A stretch of 64,000 nucleotides of DNA from Portunus trituberculatus (taxonomy: Eukaryota; Arthropoda; Malacostraca; Decapoda; Portunidae), in the NCBI RefSeq assembly GCF_017591435.1, contig NC_059283.1, positions 181,185-245,184 on the forward strand, given 5' to 3'. The notes under the pieces are model-generated. The model was not told the DNA's origin. It ran no database searches and worked only from the letters and a program-made list of their open reading frames with translations. This document shows positions 1 to 12,630 of the stretch, in pieces. How positions within the stretch are numbered: position 1 is the stretch's first letter; each line of letters begins with the position of its first letter. The translations under genes were made by a program, and so were the position numbers.

Positions 1-1668
1 TCCATTTGCCATGTACAGCTCCATTTCCATATTCTGTCCAAGTCTTCCTGGAGTAGTTCGCAATCTTTGTCACATCTCACTTTTCTTAACAATTTTGCAT
101 CGTCTGCAAATAGGCTCACATAACTGGACACCCCATCCACCATGTCATTTATGTAGACCGCGAACATTACTGGTGCCAACACTGATCCCTGTGGAACTCC
201 ACTCTCCACCAAGCCCCATTCTGATGGTCTGTCCTTAATTATTGTTCTCATTTCTCTTCCTACCAAAAGTCTTCCATCCATTTTAGTAAACTGCCATGCA
301 CTCCTCCTACCATTTCAAGTTTCCAGATCAGTCTCCGGTGTGGTACCTTATCAAAGGCCTTTTTTAAATCCAGATATATTCCATCAGCCCAACCATCTCT
401 TTCCTGTATTACATCTATCACCCTCGAATAGTAACATATCAGGTTTGTCGTGCATGAACGCCCTTTTCTAAAACCAAATTGACACTCACAAAGTATGTCA
501 TTTTCTCCAAGAAGTCTGTCCATCTATTCTTCACCACCCTCTCACACATCTTAGCTACCACACTTGTAAGTGACACTGGTCTATAGTTCAATGGGTCTCT
601 CTTGTTACCTGATTTATAGATTGGGACAATGTTAGCTCTTTTCCAGTCTTGGGGCACTACACCTTCCCTTAATGAGGCATCAATTACTTCACAAACTTTT
701 TCTGCCAGTTGCTCCTGCATTCTCTTAAAATCCATCCTGATACCCCATCAGGTCCCACAGCTTTTCTCACTTCTAAACTCCCCATCATATTCTTGATCTC
801 CTCCACAGTTACTTGAAACTCCTTCATAATCCCTTTCTGTTCCATTACCAGTGGTTTGTCAAAAGCAGTCTCCTTTGTGAATACCTTCCGAAAGCATCCA
901 TTCATAGCCTCTGCCATTTCCTGGGATCTTCACTGCATACTCCATTTACTTCTAAACTTTCAATACTTTCTCTATTTTTGATGTTGTTGTTCACATGTCT
1001 GTAAAAAGCCTTGGTTGGTCTTTACATTTATCAATTATATCCTTTTCTTGTTTCTTTCTTTCTTCTCTTCTAATCAACACATATTCATTTCTTGCTCTTT
1101 TGTAACTTTCCACTGCTTAATCCGTCTTTTCCTTCTCCACCTCTTCCATGCATCCTCTTTTCTTGTTCTAGCCTTTTCACATCTATCGTTAAACCAGTCC
1201 TGCTTTCCAACTTCTCTATGTTGTCTTATTGGTACAAATTTTTCTCACCTTCTTTGTATATTTTTATAAATTCCTTCCACTTTTCATTTGCTCCTTAACA
1301 CTCTTGAATTTCATCCAATTTGTCTCTTGAAAGAATTTCTTTAGGTTTCCAAAATCTGTCTTGGCATAATTCCATCTTCCCACTTTATATTCTTCATTTC
1401 TTCTAGATTTCTCTTCATCTATCACCTTGAACTCCAAAACTGCATGATCACTCTTTGCTAAAGGGCACTCCACCCTCATCTCCTCAATGACCATTGGCTC
1501 TGTACTAAAGACCAAGTCCAGTCTTGACGATGCTCCCTCTCCTCCAAACCTAGTATCTTCTTTGACCCACTGAGTTAACACATTTTCCATTGCCAGTGTC
1601 AATAGTGTATTTCCCCATGTTGTCTCTGATCCTTCCATTGACCAGTCCTCCCAACACACCTCTTTACA

Positions 1669-1670
<2 letters not shown>
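1..1670 (-). mobile_element. CR1/L2-like LINE fragment (endonuclease end + reverse transcriptase)
   Basis: Minus-strand remains of a non-LTR retrotransposon. The end of an apurinic-type endonuclease domain is visible near 1440-1550 (SRLDLVFST, then SDHAVLEF). The reverse transcriptase follows in broken frames: GPDGVSG near 740, NYRPVSLTS near 580, GFRKGRSC near 455, YLDLKKAFDKVPH near 340-375 and a FADD catalytic motif near 99-110. Several frameshifts show it is dead. The 3' end runs off the left edge. Its 5' truncation meets a (TG)n tract at 1671. It lies in an SF3B3 intron, antisense to nothing and parallel to the gene. It is a diverged relative of the two LINEs at 28.4-31.7 kb. Confidence 0.85.

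Positions 1671-1732
<62 letters not shown>
1671..1732. repeat. (TG)n microsatellite
   Basis: Pure TG dinucleotide tract of about 62 bp that directly abuts the 5' truncation of the LINE to its left. Confidence 0.97.
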
Positions 1733-1735
<3 letters not shown>

Positions 1736-1909
1736 ATCAGTTTCCATATCAAAGGTACAAAATCACAATATAATAGATGTAATGAATCATGAATAAAGTA
1801 TATAAAAACAAACTGGATTAAGATAAAAAAAAAAAAAAAAAAGCAGAACACTGCTATCCTGTGTTGGATTACTGACATGTCATACAGACAGACAGAGATC
1901 TGCACTTAC

Positions 1910-3356
1910 CGGGTCCATTTCAAAGTACACAATCTCTCCTCCAGTGAGTGCAATGACTACTTGCCGTTGATTGAGGGCACAGCGAACGATGGTCTTCTTG
2001 CCGGGAGCCTTCCACTCATTCACTCGACGGTCGGCTCGGATATGCCTGATGCCATCCGGGTAAACCTTTGACACACACACAGACACAAATCATTACCATC
2101 TTACCACAATGGGCAATGTAACCTGTTAACTTTCACTTCTATTACAATATTATGGTAAATGTTATGCCTGTTAGGTAAATTTGACTGGATTTCATGATTC
2201 ATGCTTCACTTTTTTTGCATTGACTCCTTTTTTTGGTAAGAGATACAAGAGCATGGCCAAGATTCATAAGAGCATTAAAAAAAACCCTAACTGGCAAATC
2301 ACTGCATGAGAATTAAGGAAGTCAGAGTCCATTTCTGCATTCTACAACTGTTCCAGCAATTACAGCACAGGTACAGCCCAAGCCCTCTCCACTGAAGCTG
2401 TTGGCCTCTCTCTGCCTCTAAAGCACTGGTACCTACCTGCACCAGAGCATCATCACCCAGCTGGGAACAAGCCAATGTGGGCGTGGTACCCAGAAAGCCT
2501 GAGTCCGTCACTTCCTCTACCGTCTCTCCGATGCTCAGCACAAGAGTGGCATTGACGAAAGACACCATGATGTAAGAGTCAAAGCGATCTGGTGATGGCG
2601 AGACATAGGGAAGATGTGTGAGTGAAGGATACATTGCTTCTATGAGAGAATATGGTGAAGTGTGGCGCTTTAGGGCAGAATAAAATTCAAAGTGGTGATT
2701 TATTACTGTTATGATTACTTTGTACTCCCAAAGATATTAAATAAATGTTCACTAATCACTTGTCAGTTTAAAAAAAATTAATCTTTTCTCTGCATCTCTC
2801 ACTTCCTTTTGTATGTCTAATCCTCCCTTGCACTCTAGTCTTCCCCTCTGTTTCTCCACCTTCTCCTTCTCTTCTTCCTTCTCCTGTTCCAATTTATCCT
2901 CACTTCTTGTTTGTCTAACCCTTCTTCACACTTCGGTCTCCTGCTGTGTCCTTCCTTACTATCATGTTCTAGAATCTAACTCATCAAAGCTTTCTCACAC
3001 TTCTCTTATCCTTCTCTCACACTTTGGTCTTTCTCCTCCTGCTCCAACTCACCTTCACTCCTCTTCCTCACAGTCCACACAGCAGTGGGGTTGCCGGGCA
3101 GTTCAGACACAGCCATCTCGCTAACCTCCAGTCCGTGACGCAGCACTCGTAGGGAAGACCTCGGCCCACGACCACAGGCAGTGTACAGCTGTGGTGTGTC
3201 CTCATTGGCTGGGGAAACAGGCAGAATGTTCAGTCAAGCTAAGAGAAAAATAGATGGCTGGCCTCTTTTAGCTTCTCTCTTTTCTTAAGTTCTTGTGTTC
3301 TTATGTGCTGCCTACCAATATATCTCACTATTTCCTCCAACCATGCCATGATTTTG

Positions 3357-3411
<55 letters not shown>

Positions 3412-5199
3412 CTGGAGGGTCACATCATCCATCTCCTCTCCAGTTCAAGTCCTGCTCACCCAAGTCAGCAATCTGGCAGGCCATGATGGGAGACAGTGAG
3501 TCCAGCTCATCCACCAACACCAGGTTCTGCAGTGGACGGGGAGCATAGAAGAAAGTGTCACCCTCCTCCAAGGGCATTGCTGATGAGAATTCCGGTTCAT
3601 CATCGTCATCTCCCAAGTGTGCAATCTGTGCATGCAGGAAAGTTGCTCTGTTATCAGAGATTTTTCTTTTATCTTTTCCACGGAAGAGGGACAAAATAAA
3701 TAAATGAAAATATTTAAAGGTATACATTGCACACACACACACACACACACCTGGTATAGATAATGGTTGGCAAACTCTGAGGCAACAAAGAGAAAGCCTG
3801 TCTTGAGCACACACATAGCAGTGGCCGGTGGAACAGTGTCAAAGTACTTCAGCTTGATCTCAGTCACCACATCTTCATCTGTCTCTAAGGTGATCTGTGC
3901 AGGATAAACACACACAGGTTAAATCCACACCAACTGACAAGACAAGATGAAATGCAGAGACACAAAACAAACTCAAGTATATATAAATGGTCTGAAATCA
4001 TAATTATCAAGCTAGGATTTTTTGTATACTTTGCAGTAAAAATTTGAGTGCTTCAACTTCATCATATTTAGTGCACTTAGCTGATCCTGCACCAGTTATG
4101 AAAAGCACACAACACTTAATTATAGCTTTGCACCATTTGTGATAAAGTTTTAAGAATAGCTAAGTGTAATGAATTCAATAGAGGTAGCAATATTTCTTTA
4201 CAACAAAGATGACAGTGGAGGAAAACTACTGACCTTAAAGATATCACCCTGTTCTGTCTGGGCGAGGAAGAAGAACATGGAGCGAGTCTTGTGTGTGGCG
4301 GCACAGATGAAGATCATTCCTCTCTCAGGATCATCCAAGTCATTCTGGAAATTTACACAAAGTTTCAGGAAGATTCATGGAAACTGTAAGTGAAAAGTTA
4401 AACGAGCTTTATCTATCATACAATCTGAAAAGTGATCCTTGAAATACCACTATGAGAGATCTGATTCAGTTCTCAAAGTATCTCACATAGAATGAAACTC
4501 ACAAGATGAAGTACATCAATACATAAAACAATAACATTAGAGCAATTTATTTCACTGCTTATAACATTGCTACGAAACAGCTCAGTCTTTATTCTCAAGT
4601 GACTTCAGGCAGACCAAAACTCAGAGATGAAATAAATCAATGAACAAAACAATGAAATGAGCCACCCACCCTGCGTCTGGGGATGGGGCAGCGAATGTCA
4701 GGCTGGTCACCAAGATTTTTGTAGGTGATGTAATTCTCTGAGCAGACCAAGACACCGGAGGGACCATCGTTGCCACCTGGAATCAAGGAAAGTGTCACAA
4801 CAACTCTTCAAGATGTTTAAAAGCAATACCACATTGCTTTAACCTCTTCAGTACTGGAATGCACTTTTATACTAGGTTTTGGGTATGATTAGGCAATCTT
4901 ATTTACATTAGGAAGGGTCTATGGAGGTTAGAAAATTAATGGCTAGTCTTCACTTTTTTTTAAACACTACATAAGTTTCTGAAGCTGTATAAGATCACCA
5001 AATAGGAACCAGAAAGAATATGAAAATGCGCCATTGTACTGGAAGGAGTAAGATCCCCCAGTGTGACTATTGTGGTTATCTCTCATGTCAAGAGAAGATA
5101 GTGTGAAAGGTAACAAGCCTACATTATCTAGATCCTCCAGGAAAATTGTAGTTAAAATCTGAATGCGTTATCTTCATCGGAAATCATCTCAGTTAGCGA

Positions 5200-5237
<38 letters not shown>

Positions 5238-7732
5238 GGTACAGATATAAGGAAGTTGGCATGTTCCTCCAATGGTTCATGATACTTCCTGACCACATGG
5301 TTGAGTCCGAGGTCCAGCTCATAGAAAGTTAAAGTCTGTTGAGTGCGATGGACGGCTTCTCCTGTTGGGTCTGTGTCAGCTTCCTATTGAAGAGAAAGCA
5401 GAATTGCCAATCAATCATTACACAATTTTACTGATGGTCTTGGCATTATAGCTGATGCAGGATAGAATCACTTTTATTAAGAAGGGACAGAAGTGAACCA
5501 GTGTGTGCTGTGAGGCCTTGCTGTAGTAGCAGGATTTGATTCTCTGAGATATACTAAACAAATCTGTAGTCACTTATTTTTCATTTAGGCATTATAGAAT
5601 TTTTGGTCAATTTTCTAAATTGTCACAATTTTCAAATATGGTAAACTGTAACAAGTTTTCCATGCCTTCATTACAAACTTTTCCTTTTAACATTTGATTG
5701 ACTGAGATATACTAAACAAATCTGGTCATTTATTTTTCATTTATGCCTAATAAAATTTTTGGCAAATTTATGAAGAGGCATGAGTAAATCATTTATCATA
5801 CATCAAGCAAACAATCAAATAGAAGTTCTACAACAGTCCCCTAAGTCAGTCCTATTCTCTACTTCCAGCCTTCCCTGCACATCAAGTAAGCACTCCCTCT
5901 TCCAATATCTCACCTCATAGTCAATCTCCAAGCAGGCAAAGAGAGGGTTTTCAAAGCCCACATCCACTCCAACCATGTGATATACAAGTGTGTTGGACTT
6001 GTGGGCCTCTAGAGGAGACGAGATAGTGAGTCTGGCAGCTGCATCACGATTCAGGATGTACACTAGCTTCTGCTTCTCTACAGCCCCTGTGAGATGTGGA
6101 CACTATATTGTAACAAACATCACCAAGTTACTCTACTATCAAAGGAAGGTAGATTTAGTTCCAGATATGTTTTGATATTTTCTATGTATTCTTAAAAGAC
6201 ACAAACACTTAAAAAGGTTCAGTGTTCTTGAGTTTACCATTGAAAGGCATGAGAGAAATAAGAAGCTTTTTGCACCAGCAAGAATGACATCATTGAAAAA
6301 GACAACACAATGCACAGAGAACCCTGAACTGTGGCCAGGTAAAAATGTCTCACCAATCATAACAGCACGGCCCTTGGGATCAATGGCAAGATACTGGCCA
6401 GGCACGATGCGACGACACCCACTCTTGCCAAACGTCTCCATATGGATGCGCTCAAACTGGTTCTTGGACTGATTATATTCAAGGATTGTAATTCTGCCCG
6501 AGTCTGAACCAACAACTACATAATCTGAGCAGGAAGAAGCCATGACAAAGATTTAAAATTAGTGGTTTTCTATGATTACTAGAGGAATATCAAGAATAGA
6601 GAAGGGGCATGACAATCAAAGTTTTATTTGTGAGAATGCTGCAGAAATTAGAATAATGAGACAAATGATAAGTATGAAGAATTAGGGATAATTTTTTTTA
6701 TTTTGGAGAATGCTGGAGGAGTGAGAAGAACGAGATAAAAAAAATAATATGAAGACATGGAGATGTAAACTTTATTTTTAGAAACACTGCAGGAATAAAG
6801 TTAAAAAAATGGGAGAAGCGGTCTCTTACATAGGACAGCCATCGTACATAACCATTCAATTCTTCTGTGTATCTAAAAAGTGGACAATGATACCATGAAA
6901 ATAAGAGCAAAACAATAAGAAGCAAACTTTCTTACCTTTGTTGCCTCCGGTGAGCCTGAAGGCCATAAGGGAGCGTATGACTCCAAATATGTCCGTGGTA
7001 AGGATGGTATGGACCTGCCAGCAGAGTAAATATTGGTATACAAACTGAGGGTCTACATATACATTTACTATGTAGCTGTCACAATCACTACCTAGTACTG
7101 CTGTCTTGTACTAGAACACATTTTTATCTTGAAATTTGTGAATGATTAGACCATTTTATTGACATTAGGAAGAGTCTATGAAGATCAGAAGATTAATGGG
7201 CAAAGTCTTCATTATTTTAATCCCCCACATGTTTCTGAAGCTGTACAAAGTCACAAAATAGTAAGCAGAATGACTATGGAAATGCATCATGGTACTCAAG
7301 GGGTTAAGTCTTGAATTGTGCTCACCTTGTCTCTGTCACAATAACACTATCTCTAATAGTAGTACACTGCCTTGTCTACATCGATATCTATGACACAAGC
7401 TTGTTCCCTTCATTTCATATAACTTTGTGCATCTTGTGTGTTAGAATAATACTCTCTCTACTGCTAGCACTTTGTCTCATCTGCATTGACATGTACGACA
7501 CTTTGTTTCTTTAAATTTATAAGGATATGCACAGGTTTTCAATCTACACTTTGTCTTATTTTCTCAATCTTTTCATAAAATAACAGAATAAGATATATTT
7601 CTCCTGCTGCACTCTCAAGATACCACATAACCTCAATGTTGCTTCTAAACATTACCAACAATCCATCATATAAGCATCCTTTCAAAACAGTTAACAGCCT
7701 GAGAGAGAAAAAAATAAATAAGTAAATAATTT

Positions 7733-7805
<73 letters not shown>

Positions 7806-8066
7806 CAAACACTGCCACATCAATCCATCATAATCATACTTTCCCATGAGAACAGTGAATAACCCGAGATGAACACGCAATGAATCGCAGTAACTACAAA
7901 TAAGATTCCGCCACACTACCTTGCCAGTGTTGGGGTCCGGGCGCAACAGTTCCAGTGAGCGGCCACGGGACACCACCAGCTCCTGTGTCCTGGCACCAGA
8001 GAAGTTGCCGTGGACAGCATGAGTGATCCCCGAGGCACGCTGCAGGGTCAGGTTGTAGAGGTACAT
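1910..8066 (-). CDS. SF3B3: Splicing factor 3B subunit 3, N-terminal half (12 exons, partial)
   Basis: SF3B3 (SAP130) is the CPSF-A-family beta-propeller subunit of the SF3b complex in U2 snRNP and acts in branch-site recognition in the nucleus. Twelve coding exons read on the minus strand: 8066-7920, 7014-6936, 6524-6354, 6086-5914, 5383-5236, 4776-4670, 4344-4234, 3894-3751, 3625-3460, 3208-3053, 2588-2437 and 2065-1910. All borders are AG/GT and the phases agree, giving 570 codons, about half of the family's usual ~1,217 residues; the C-terminal half lies off the left edge. Diagnostic runs include LYNLTLQRA at the N terminus, SGCRRIVPGQ, NRDAAARLTISSPLEAHK, GDDDDEPEFSSAMPLEEGDT and SIGETVEEVTDSGFLGTTP. 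I chose the ATG at 8066 because family members begin M-x-LYNLTLQ; the in-frame ATG at 8087 would add seven residues. DDB1 and CPSF1 fit far worse. Introns carry two MITEs and short microsatellites. Confidence 0.96.
3359..3406. repeat. (TC)n microsatellite
   Basis: Dinucleotide tract of 48 bp in an SF3B3 intron, about 50 bp beyond the exon ending at 3460. Confidence 0.95.
4839..5051 (+). mobile_element. TTAA-flanked MITE, copy 1
   Basis: About 213 bp in an SF3B3 intron. It begins TTAACCTCTTCAGTACTGG and ends in a roughly inverted form before TAA. The interior phrases GATTAGGCAATCTTATTTAC and TTTCTGAAGCTGTA recur in the other copies listed. TTAA ends with terminal inverted repeats starting CCC/CCT suggest a non-autonomous piggyBac-type element. 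No ORF. Confidence 0.75.
5203..5235. repeat. (CA)n microsatellite at a splice donor
   Basis: 33-bp CA tract. On the minus strand it is (GT)n and its first GT is the donor of the SF3B3 exon ending at 5236. Confidence 0.95.
7108..7307 (+). mobile_element. TTAA-flanked MITE, copy 2
   Basis: About 200 bp, same orientation as copy 1. The right end (ATGCATCATGGTACTCAAGG then GGTTAA) is good; the left inverted repeat is degraded. It sits in the intron between the first two SF3B3 coding exons. Confidence 0.7.
7735..7804. repeat. (AT)n microsatellite
   Basis: 70-bp alternating AT tract in the intron after the first SF3B3 coding exon. Confidence 0.97.
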
Positions 8067-8100
8067 TGTGACGGCAAAGTTTGGCACTCCTCAATACCAG

Positions 8101-8105
8101 TGTAT
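8101..8105 (-). other. SF3B3: Start of SF3B3 exon 2 (splice acceptor at 8106)
   Basis: On the minus strand a pyrimidine-rich stretch ends CTTACAG at 8106, and the exon runs from 8105 into the start codon at 8066. About 40 nt of 5' UTR therefore lie on the same exon as the ATG, and a separate non-coding first exon is expected further right. Confidence 0.7.
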
Positions 8106-9214
8106 CTGTAAGTGAGAAAATATGTATAGCAAGCCATGTTGTATAGGTAAGCCAGTTCTAAGGAAAGTCTATAGTGGAACCAGCATTGTCTTAATAGAGA
8201 TGTCCCAACAGCTCTCCTTAATTCCTGGCTCCCCCTTCACAGCTCTTTCATGCAGCTGATTTGTCAACACAAGCACACACACTCGTATTCTCTTATTTGT
8301 TATCATATTTTCACTTCCCATATTCGTTAGCATTCTTATCAGCATTTCCCCCTATTCCCTTATTGATCATCCTCTTCCCCTATTTGGTATCCATTTTCTA
8401 TCTGGTTTTATTACCATTTATCTTATTCCCTTATTCATTACCATATTCTCATCCCAATGTCATACTATTCTCTTGTTTGCTATCATTCTCATTACCATTT
8501 CCTCCTTTTTCCTTATTTGTTATCTATTTTTCTTCCTATCTGTTTTATCATTTCTTCCTATTCCATTATCATATTTTCAATCTAATTTCCTCCTATTCCT
8601 CTATTCATTATCCAATTTTTCTTTCAATTTCGTTTTATTCTCATTTCCTCCATTTATGATCTATTTCTTTTCTATTTCCTGTTTTATTTAAATTTTCTCC
8701 ATTTATTATCCATTTTTCTTTCTATCTCCTGTTTTGATCTTATTCCCTTCATTAATATCTTTTCTCTCTTTCCTTATTTACCAAAATGCGTGGCTTCATA
8801 TAATAAAACATCAAATCAGTTACATGAAAGAGCTGTGAAGGAGAAGGAGGAGCCGGGAAACGAAGAGAGCTGAAAGGACGTGAATATTAGGACATTGCCG
8901 AGACACTAACCTAACATTACCTAATCTAGCCCGATAGCTCAATTCTCTAGAATTCCCGGGCAGACGAGGATGCAACCACGCAGGGCAGTACACATACTCC
9001 CTGTTTCCTTTACTATTTTCACCAACACAAAACAGGATTGGAAACTACTCAAAACACAAACACCGTCTTAAAATGCAGAATTGTCAAAAACTGTCCGCCG
9101 GGATCTAAATTTGAAGGCTCGACACAACATAACACAGCCAGCACTTCATACACGCGCACTGTTCATGCTATTTATCACTTAGGTACACACCAGCATCCCC
9201 TCCCCAATACTCAC

Positions 9215-9400
9215 CGTCAGCAGGAGCCAGGGGAGGCGGGCCAGCAAAGTTTAGAGAGCCATGGGACACACGAGGCACTGTAAACAACACCCACGCGCCG
9301 CTGAGCCGAATAAAGCCGATGCCGTTGCCCGTACGTACACTTCACGATCACCCCCGCCACCATCTCGGCCAGGCGCACCTCACCCCGCGCCACTCAATGC
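9215..9400 (-). promoter_or_regulatory. SF3B3: Likely SF3B3 promoter and non-coding first exon
   Basis: A strong minus-strand splice donor (GACG|GTGAGTATT) lies at 9215/9214, in the right place to join the acceptor at 8106. The 9090-9400 interval is richer in CpG and of higher complexity than its surroundings. I infer the transcription start between about 9250 and 9400; no TATA box is evident. Repeats resume beyond 9420. Confidence 0.55.
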
Positions 9401-9506
9401 TATCATACACTCTTATCTATTGGTGGGTGGGTGGTGTAAAGAAACTCAGGGAGAGCAGGAGCACTTTATTTCTCTAACGTTTCGTCCATAGGGCTTCTTC
9501 CGAGAG

Positions 9507-9643
9507 AATCTGTTCTACATTATTACTCTTATATATACTCTATACATTCACCAATCTGTTCTACATTATTACTCTTATATATACTCTATACATTCACCAA
9601 TCTGTTCTACATTATTACTTTTATATATACTCTATACTTCCAC
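9507..9643. repeat. 46-bp minisatellite, three units
   Basis: Three near-perfect head-to-tail units begin at 9507, 9553 and 9599, each starting AATCTGTTCTACATTATTAC. The third differs at a few bases. It lies just upstream of the inferred SF3B3 promoter. Confidence 0.93.
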
Positions 9644-10334
9644 ATAAAATGCAAAATAAAAATCTCTCTCTCTCTCTCTCTCTCTCTTTGATATACGAGT
9701 ATTTTTGACAATATACCAGAATGAATTAATAATAAAGGAATATGTTTTTTTTTTCATACACTATAGTATATAGACTATATGGCACAGGAGGTTGGCGTAG
9801 ATAAAGTTGTAGAGGGAAACATTGGTGGGATAATGCAGTGTCTTTTAAAACTAAGTAGAGTGCAGGATACACATATTGGGGAATCATTGGAGAGTAAAAG
9901 TTTTTTTGGAAAAGGCTTGCTGTCAATAAGGGCAAACAGTTAATTATTTAGGGCTTATATCCTGCACACTCCTCTTTTACTAGGTGTTTGTATGTACACC
10001 TTGTTTTGTTTTTTGTTTTTCCATTTTATTTATTTTTTTCCAAACTCTACCAAGCTGTTATCCCTTGGGCAGTAAGGGAAAAAATAAAATATACCTCTGT
10101 GAGAGTGAGCTGGAAAATAGATGGCCTTACAAACTACGGTATTATTGGTCTCTCCAAAGAAGTCTGAATGAAAGAAAAACATAAAAAAAAAAAAAAACCT
10201 GGGCTCTGATTTTTAAGGTAATTACCTCAGATTAGCGTAATCTCACCACTTTTAAGATAATTTTGAGGTAATGCTATTTTTAAGGTAATCCAGAGGTAAT
10301 TCAGGTATTATTCTTATTATTATTAGCATTATTA

Positions 10335-10385
<51 letters not shown>

Positions 10386-10492
10386 AGTAATAACACTCAA
10401 CATTACATTTAATCCTTTATTTTTATTATTATCACTAGTATTACAAACACAACAAAAAAGCAACAATTATTTGGCCACTCAGTAACACTAAA

Positions 10493-10560
<68 letters not shown>

Positions 10561-10663
10561 TAATAATAATAAGTTAATTCTAAATCTGAATTCTTGAGTT
10601 TTCTTTTACAATTTCAAAACATTTAAAACCTTTACTAATTCATTCTTATCCAATTATGATACT

Positions 10664-10664
<1 letters not shown>
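9644..10664. other. Gene-free AT-rich stretch with ATT/AAT arrays
   Basis: No supported gene. It holds a short (TC)n at about 9662-9688, an (ATT)n array near 10335-10382 and an (AAT)n array near 10494-10572. The remainder is AT-rich sequence without a recognisable element. Confidence 0.7.

Positions 10665-10747
<83 letters not shown>
10665..10747. repeat. (AG)n microsatellite
   Basis: 83-bp AG tract. The RERERE-type reading frames across it are artefacts of the repeat. Confidence 0.97.
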
Positions 10748-10750
<3 letters not shown>

Positions 10751-10856
10751 TCACTCAATCTATCCTTTCCTTTATTTTTTAAGAGAAAAAAAAGAGAAAG
10801 ATAACAACTCTATCTGTAAGCATCCCCACCTCACACATATACACACACACACACCT

Positions 10857-11000
10857 TAATGCAGGCAGTGTTTTCATTGGCCTTATGGAAGATGTGGTCC
10901 AGGGTTGCCTCCCACTGTGCCAGGAGGTGGTCCCGGTGAGCAGCGGACTGGAGGAATGCGATTCCCAGCTGGTCCAGACAGGACTGAGCCACCTGCACCT
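10857..11000 (-). pseudogene. CCDC39: Partial copy of CCDC39 coding exon 3, cut by the assembly gap
   Basis: Nearly identical to 41279-41420 (four differences in about 144 bp, two of which change alanine codons to Val and Ser). It includes the exon's 3' end and its donor, here AAG|GTGTGTG. It stops at the first N. Homology ends on the left in a short CA tract; beyond it the sequence is unrelated to the parent locus. With 12438-12840 it forms the second CCDC39 fragment. It may be a true segmental duplicate or a misplaced alternative haplotype. Confidence 0.88.
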
Positions 11001-11500
11001 NNNNNNNNNNNNNNNNNNNNNNNNNNNNNNNNNNNNNNNNNNNNNNNNNNNNNNNNNNNNNNNNNNNNNNNNNNNNNNNNNNNNNNNNNNNNNNNNNNNN
11101 NNNNNNNNNNNNNNNNNNNNNNNNNNNNNNNNNNNNNNNNNNNNNNNNNNNNNNNNNNNNNNNNNNNNNNNNNNNNNNNNNNNNNNNNNNNNNNNNNNNN
11201 NNNNNNNNNNNNNNNNNNNNNNNNNNNNNNNNNNNNNNNNNNNNNNNNNNNNNNNNNNNNNNNNNNNNNNNNNNNNNNNNNNNNNNNNNNNNNNNNNNNN
11301 NNNNNNNNNNNNNNNNNNNNNNNNNNNNNNNNNNNNNNNNNNNNNNNNNNNNNNNNNNNNNNNNNNNNNNNNNNNNNNNNNNNNNNNNNNNNNNNNNNNN
11401 NNNNNNNNNNNNNNNNNNNNNNNNNNNNNNNNNNNNNNNNNNNNNNNNNNNNNNNNNNNNNNNNNNNNNNNNNNNNNNNNNNNNNNNNNNNNNNNNNNNN
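11001..11500. other. Assembly gap (500 N)
   Basis: Exactly 500 Ns, the usual placeholder for a scaffold join of unknown size. Any reading frame spanning it is meaningless. Confidence 0.99.
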
Positions 11501-12437
11501 AGGTGTTGTATGGTGTATTGAGTGTGTTTTGGATTAGTTTTAAGAGTTTTAAGTGGTCTGTGCGTGTGTGGAGTGTCTTAGGAGTGATTTTGGTGTATGC
11601 TGTGTGTTTCTAGCTGAATTATGGGTTCATTTATTAATATTTTGAAGTGTTGCATAGTGTTTTTGGTTAATTTACTTACTTAAGTAGCGCACCGCCACCA
11701 TTGAGACAGAGGGAATCCAACGGCAAACACCACACGGCCATCACCACTAAGTTTGTTGACATGAGAGGAAACACCCCGCCCAGCACACTTTTTTCCCTCG
11801 CAACACACTAATCCCTTATCAACATCACTGCCACACCTTACACACCTGTTCCTTGGTGCCTAAATAACCTCCAGCTCCTCTGTCACGGCACTGTCACCTC
11901 TATAAATGCTGAAAATATAATGGCACTCCAGTGAGGTCCACCGTGTGTCTTGGCTGGAGATAGACGCCATGATCATCTGTGGCTCTCTAAACAAATTGAC
12001 TCTCTTTTCCTTTCTCGCTATAAATTCCAATACTATGTCTTTGTATGTGTTAAATTATCAGTATTTGAAAATTAACAGGGAATTATGTGTGGAATATTCA
12101 GTGTTATTATAGTTTTAGTCAATTAATGATAAATGTAGCCGTTCGAGAGAGTGGAGCTTCAAAATGTCGACATTACTAAACTGATTTGCAACACACAATA
12201 TATAAAACTAATAACAAATAACACAAATAAATCAGAAAAAGGTGATTTTAACATAAGTGGAGAACTTGACAATGTTGCCAGATGTCTAACATCACAGTCA
12301 TGCTTTTTTTTTACTATTATTTTATTATTTATTTATTCTTTTTTTTATATATATTGCTTCTTTTCAAGTTTTGTGCATGGGTTGTGTTAAAATTTGTATG
12401 ATTAACATATGTAAGTTATTGAATATAATATTATATA
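11501..12437. other. Unassigned sequence right of the gap; degenerate GT-rich repeat at its left end
   Basis: No supported gene. 11501-11660 is a degenerate T/G-rich repeat with phrases such as TTTTGGATTAGTTTTAAGAG that resemble the reverse complement of part of 44490-44960. 11690-11980 is higher-complexity sequence. Beyond that it is AT-rich. None of it matches the CCDC39 intron that would be expected here if the flanking copy were continuous. Confidence 0.6.
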
Positions 12438-12630
12438 TAATTTCCATATTCATTACGGTTACTATTTGGTGATTTTATACAGCTTCAGAAACTCATTTGA
12501 GGAGTTAAAATAGTGAAGACTCTGGCCATTAATCTTTTGACCTTCATAAACCTTTCCTAATGTCTATGAAATGGTCTAATTGTATACATTTTGCAAGGTA
12601 AAAATGTGTGCCAGTATTGAAGAGATTAAA
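12438..12630 (-). mobile_element. TTAA-flanked MITE, copy 3 (carried in the CCDC39 copy)
   Basis: Left-truncated copy in reverse orientation, ending TATTGAAGAGATTAA. It is orthologous to the MITE at 41570-41783, so it was copied with the locus and did not insert separately. Confidence 0.8.

Noticed and set aside
1910..8066. DDB1 or CPSF1 as the identity of the left gene
   Set aside because: All belong to the CPSF-A family, but exon after exon matches SF3B3-specific runs with almost no gaps.
10885..11613. 242-codon open frame crossing the N gap
   Set aside because: Most of it is Ns; the left part is the antisense of a CCDC39 exon.
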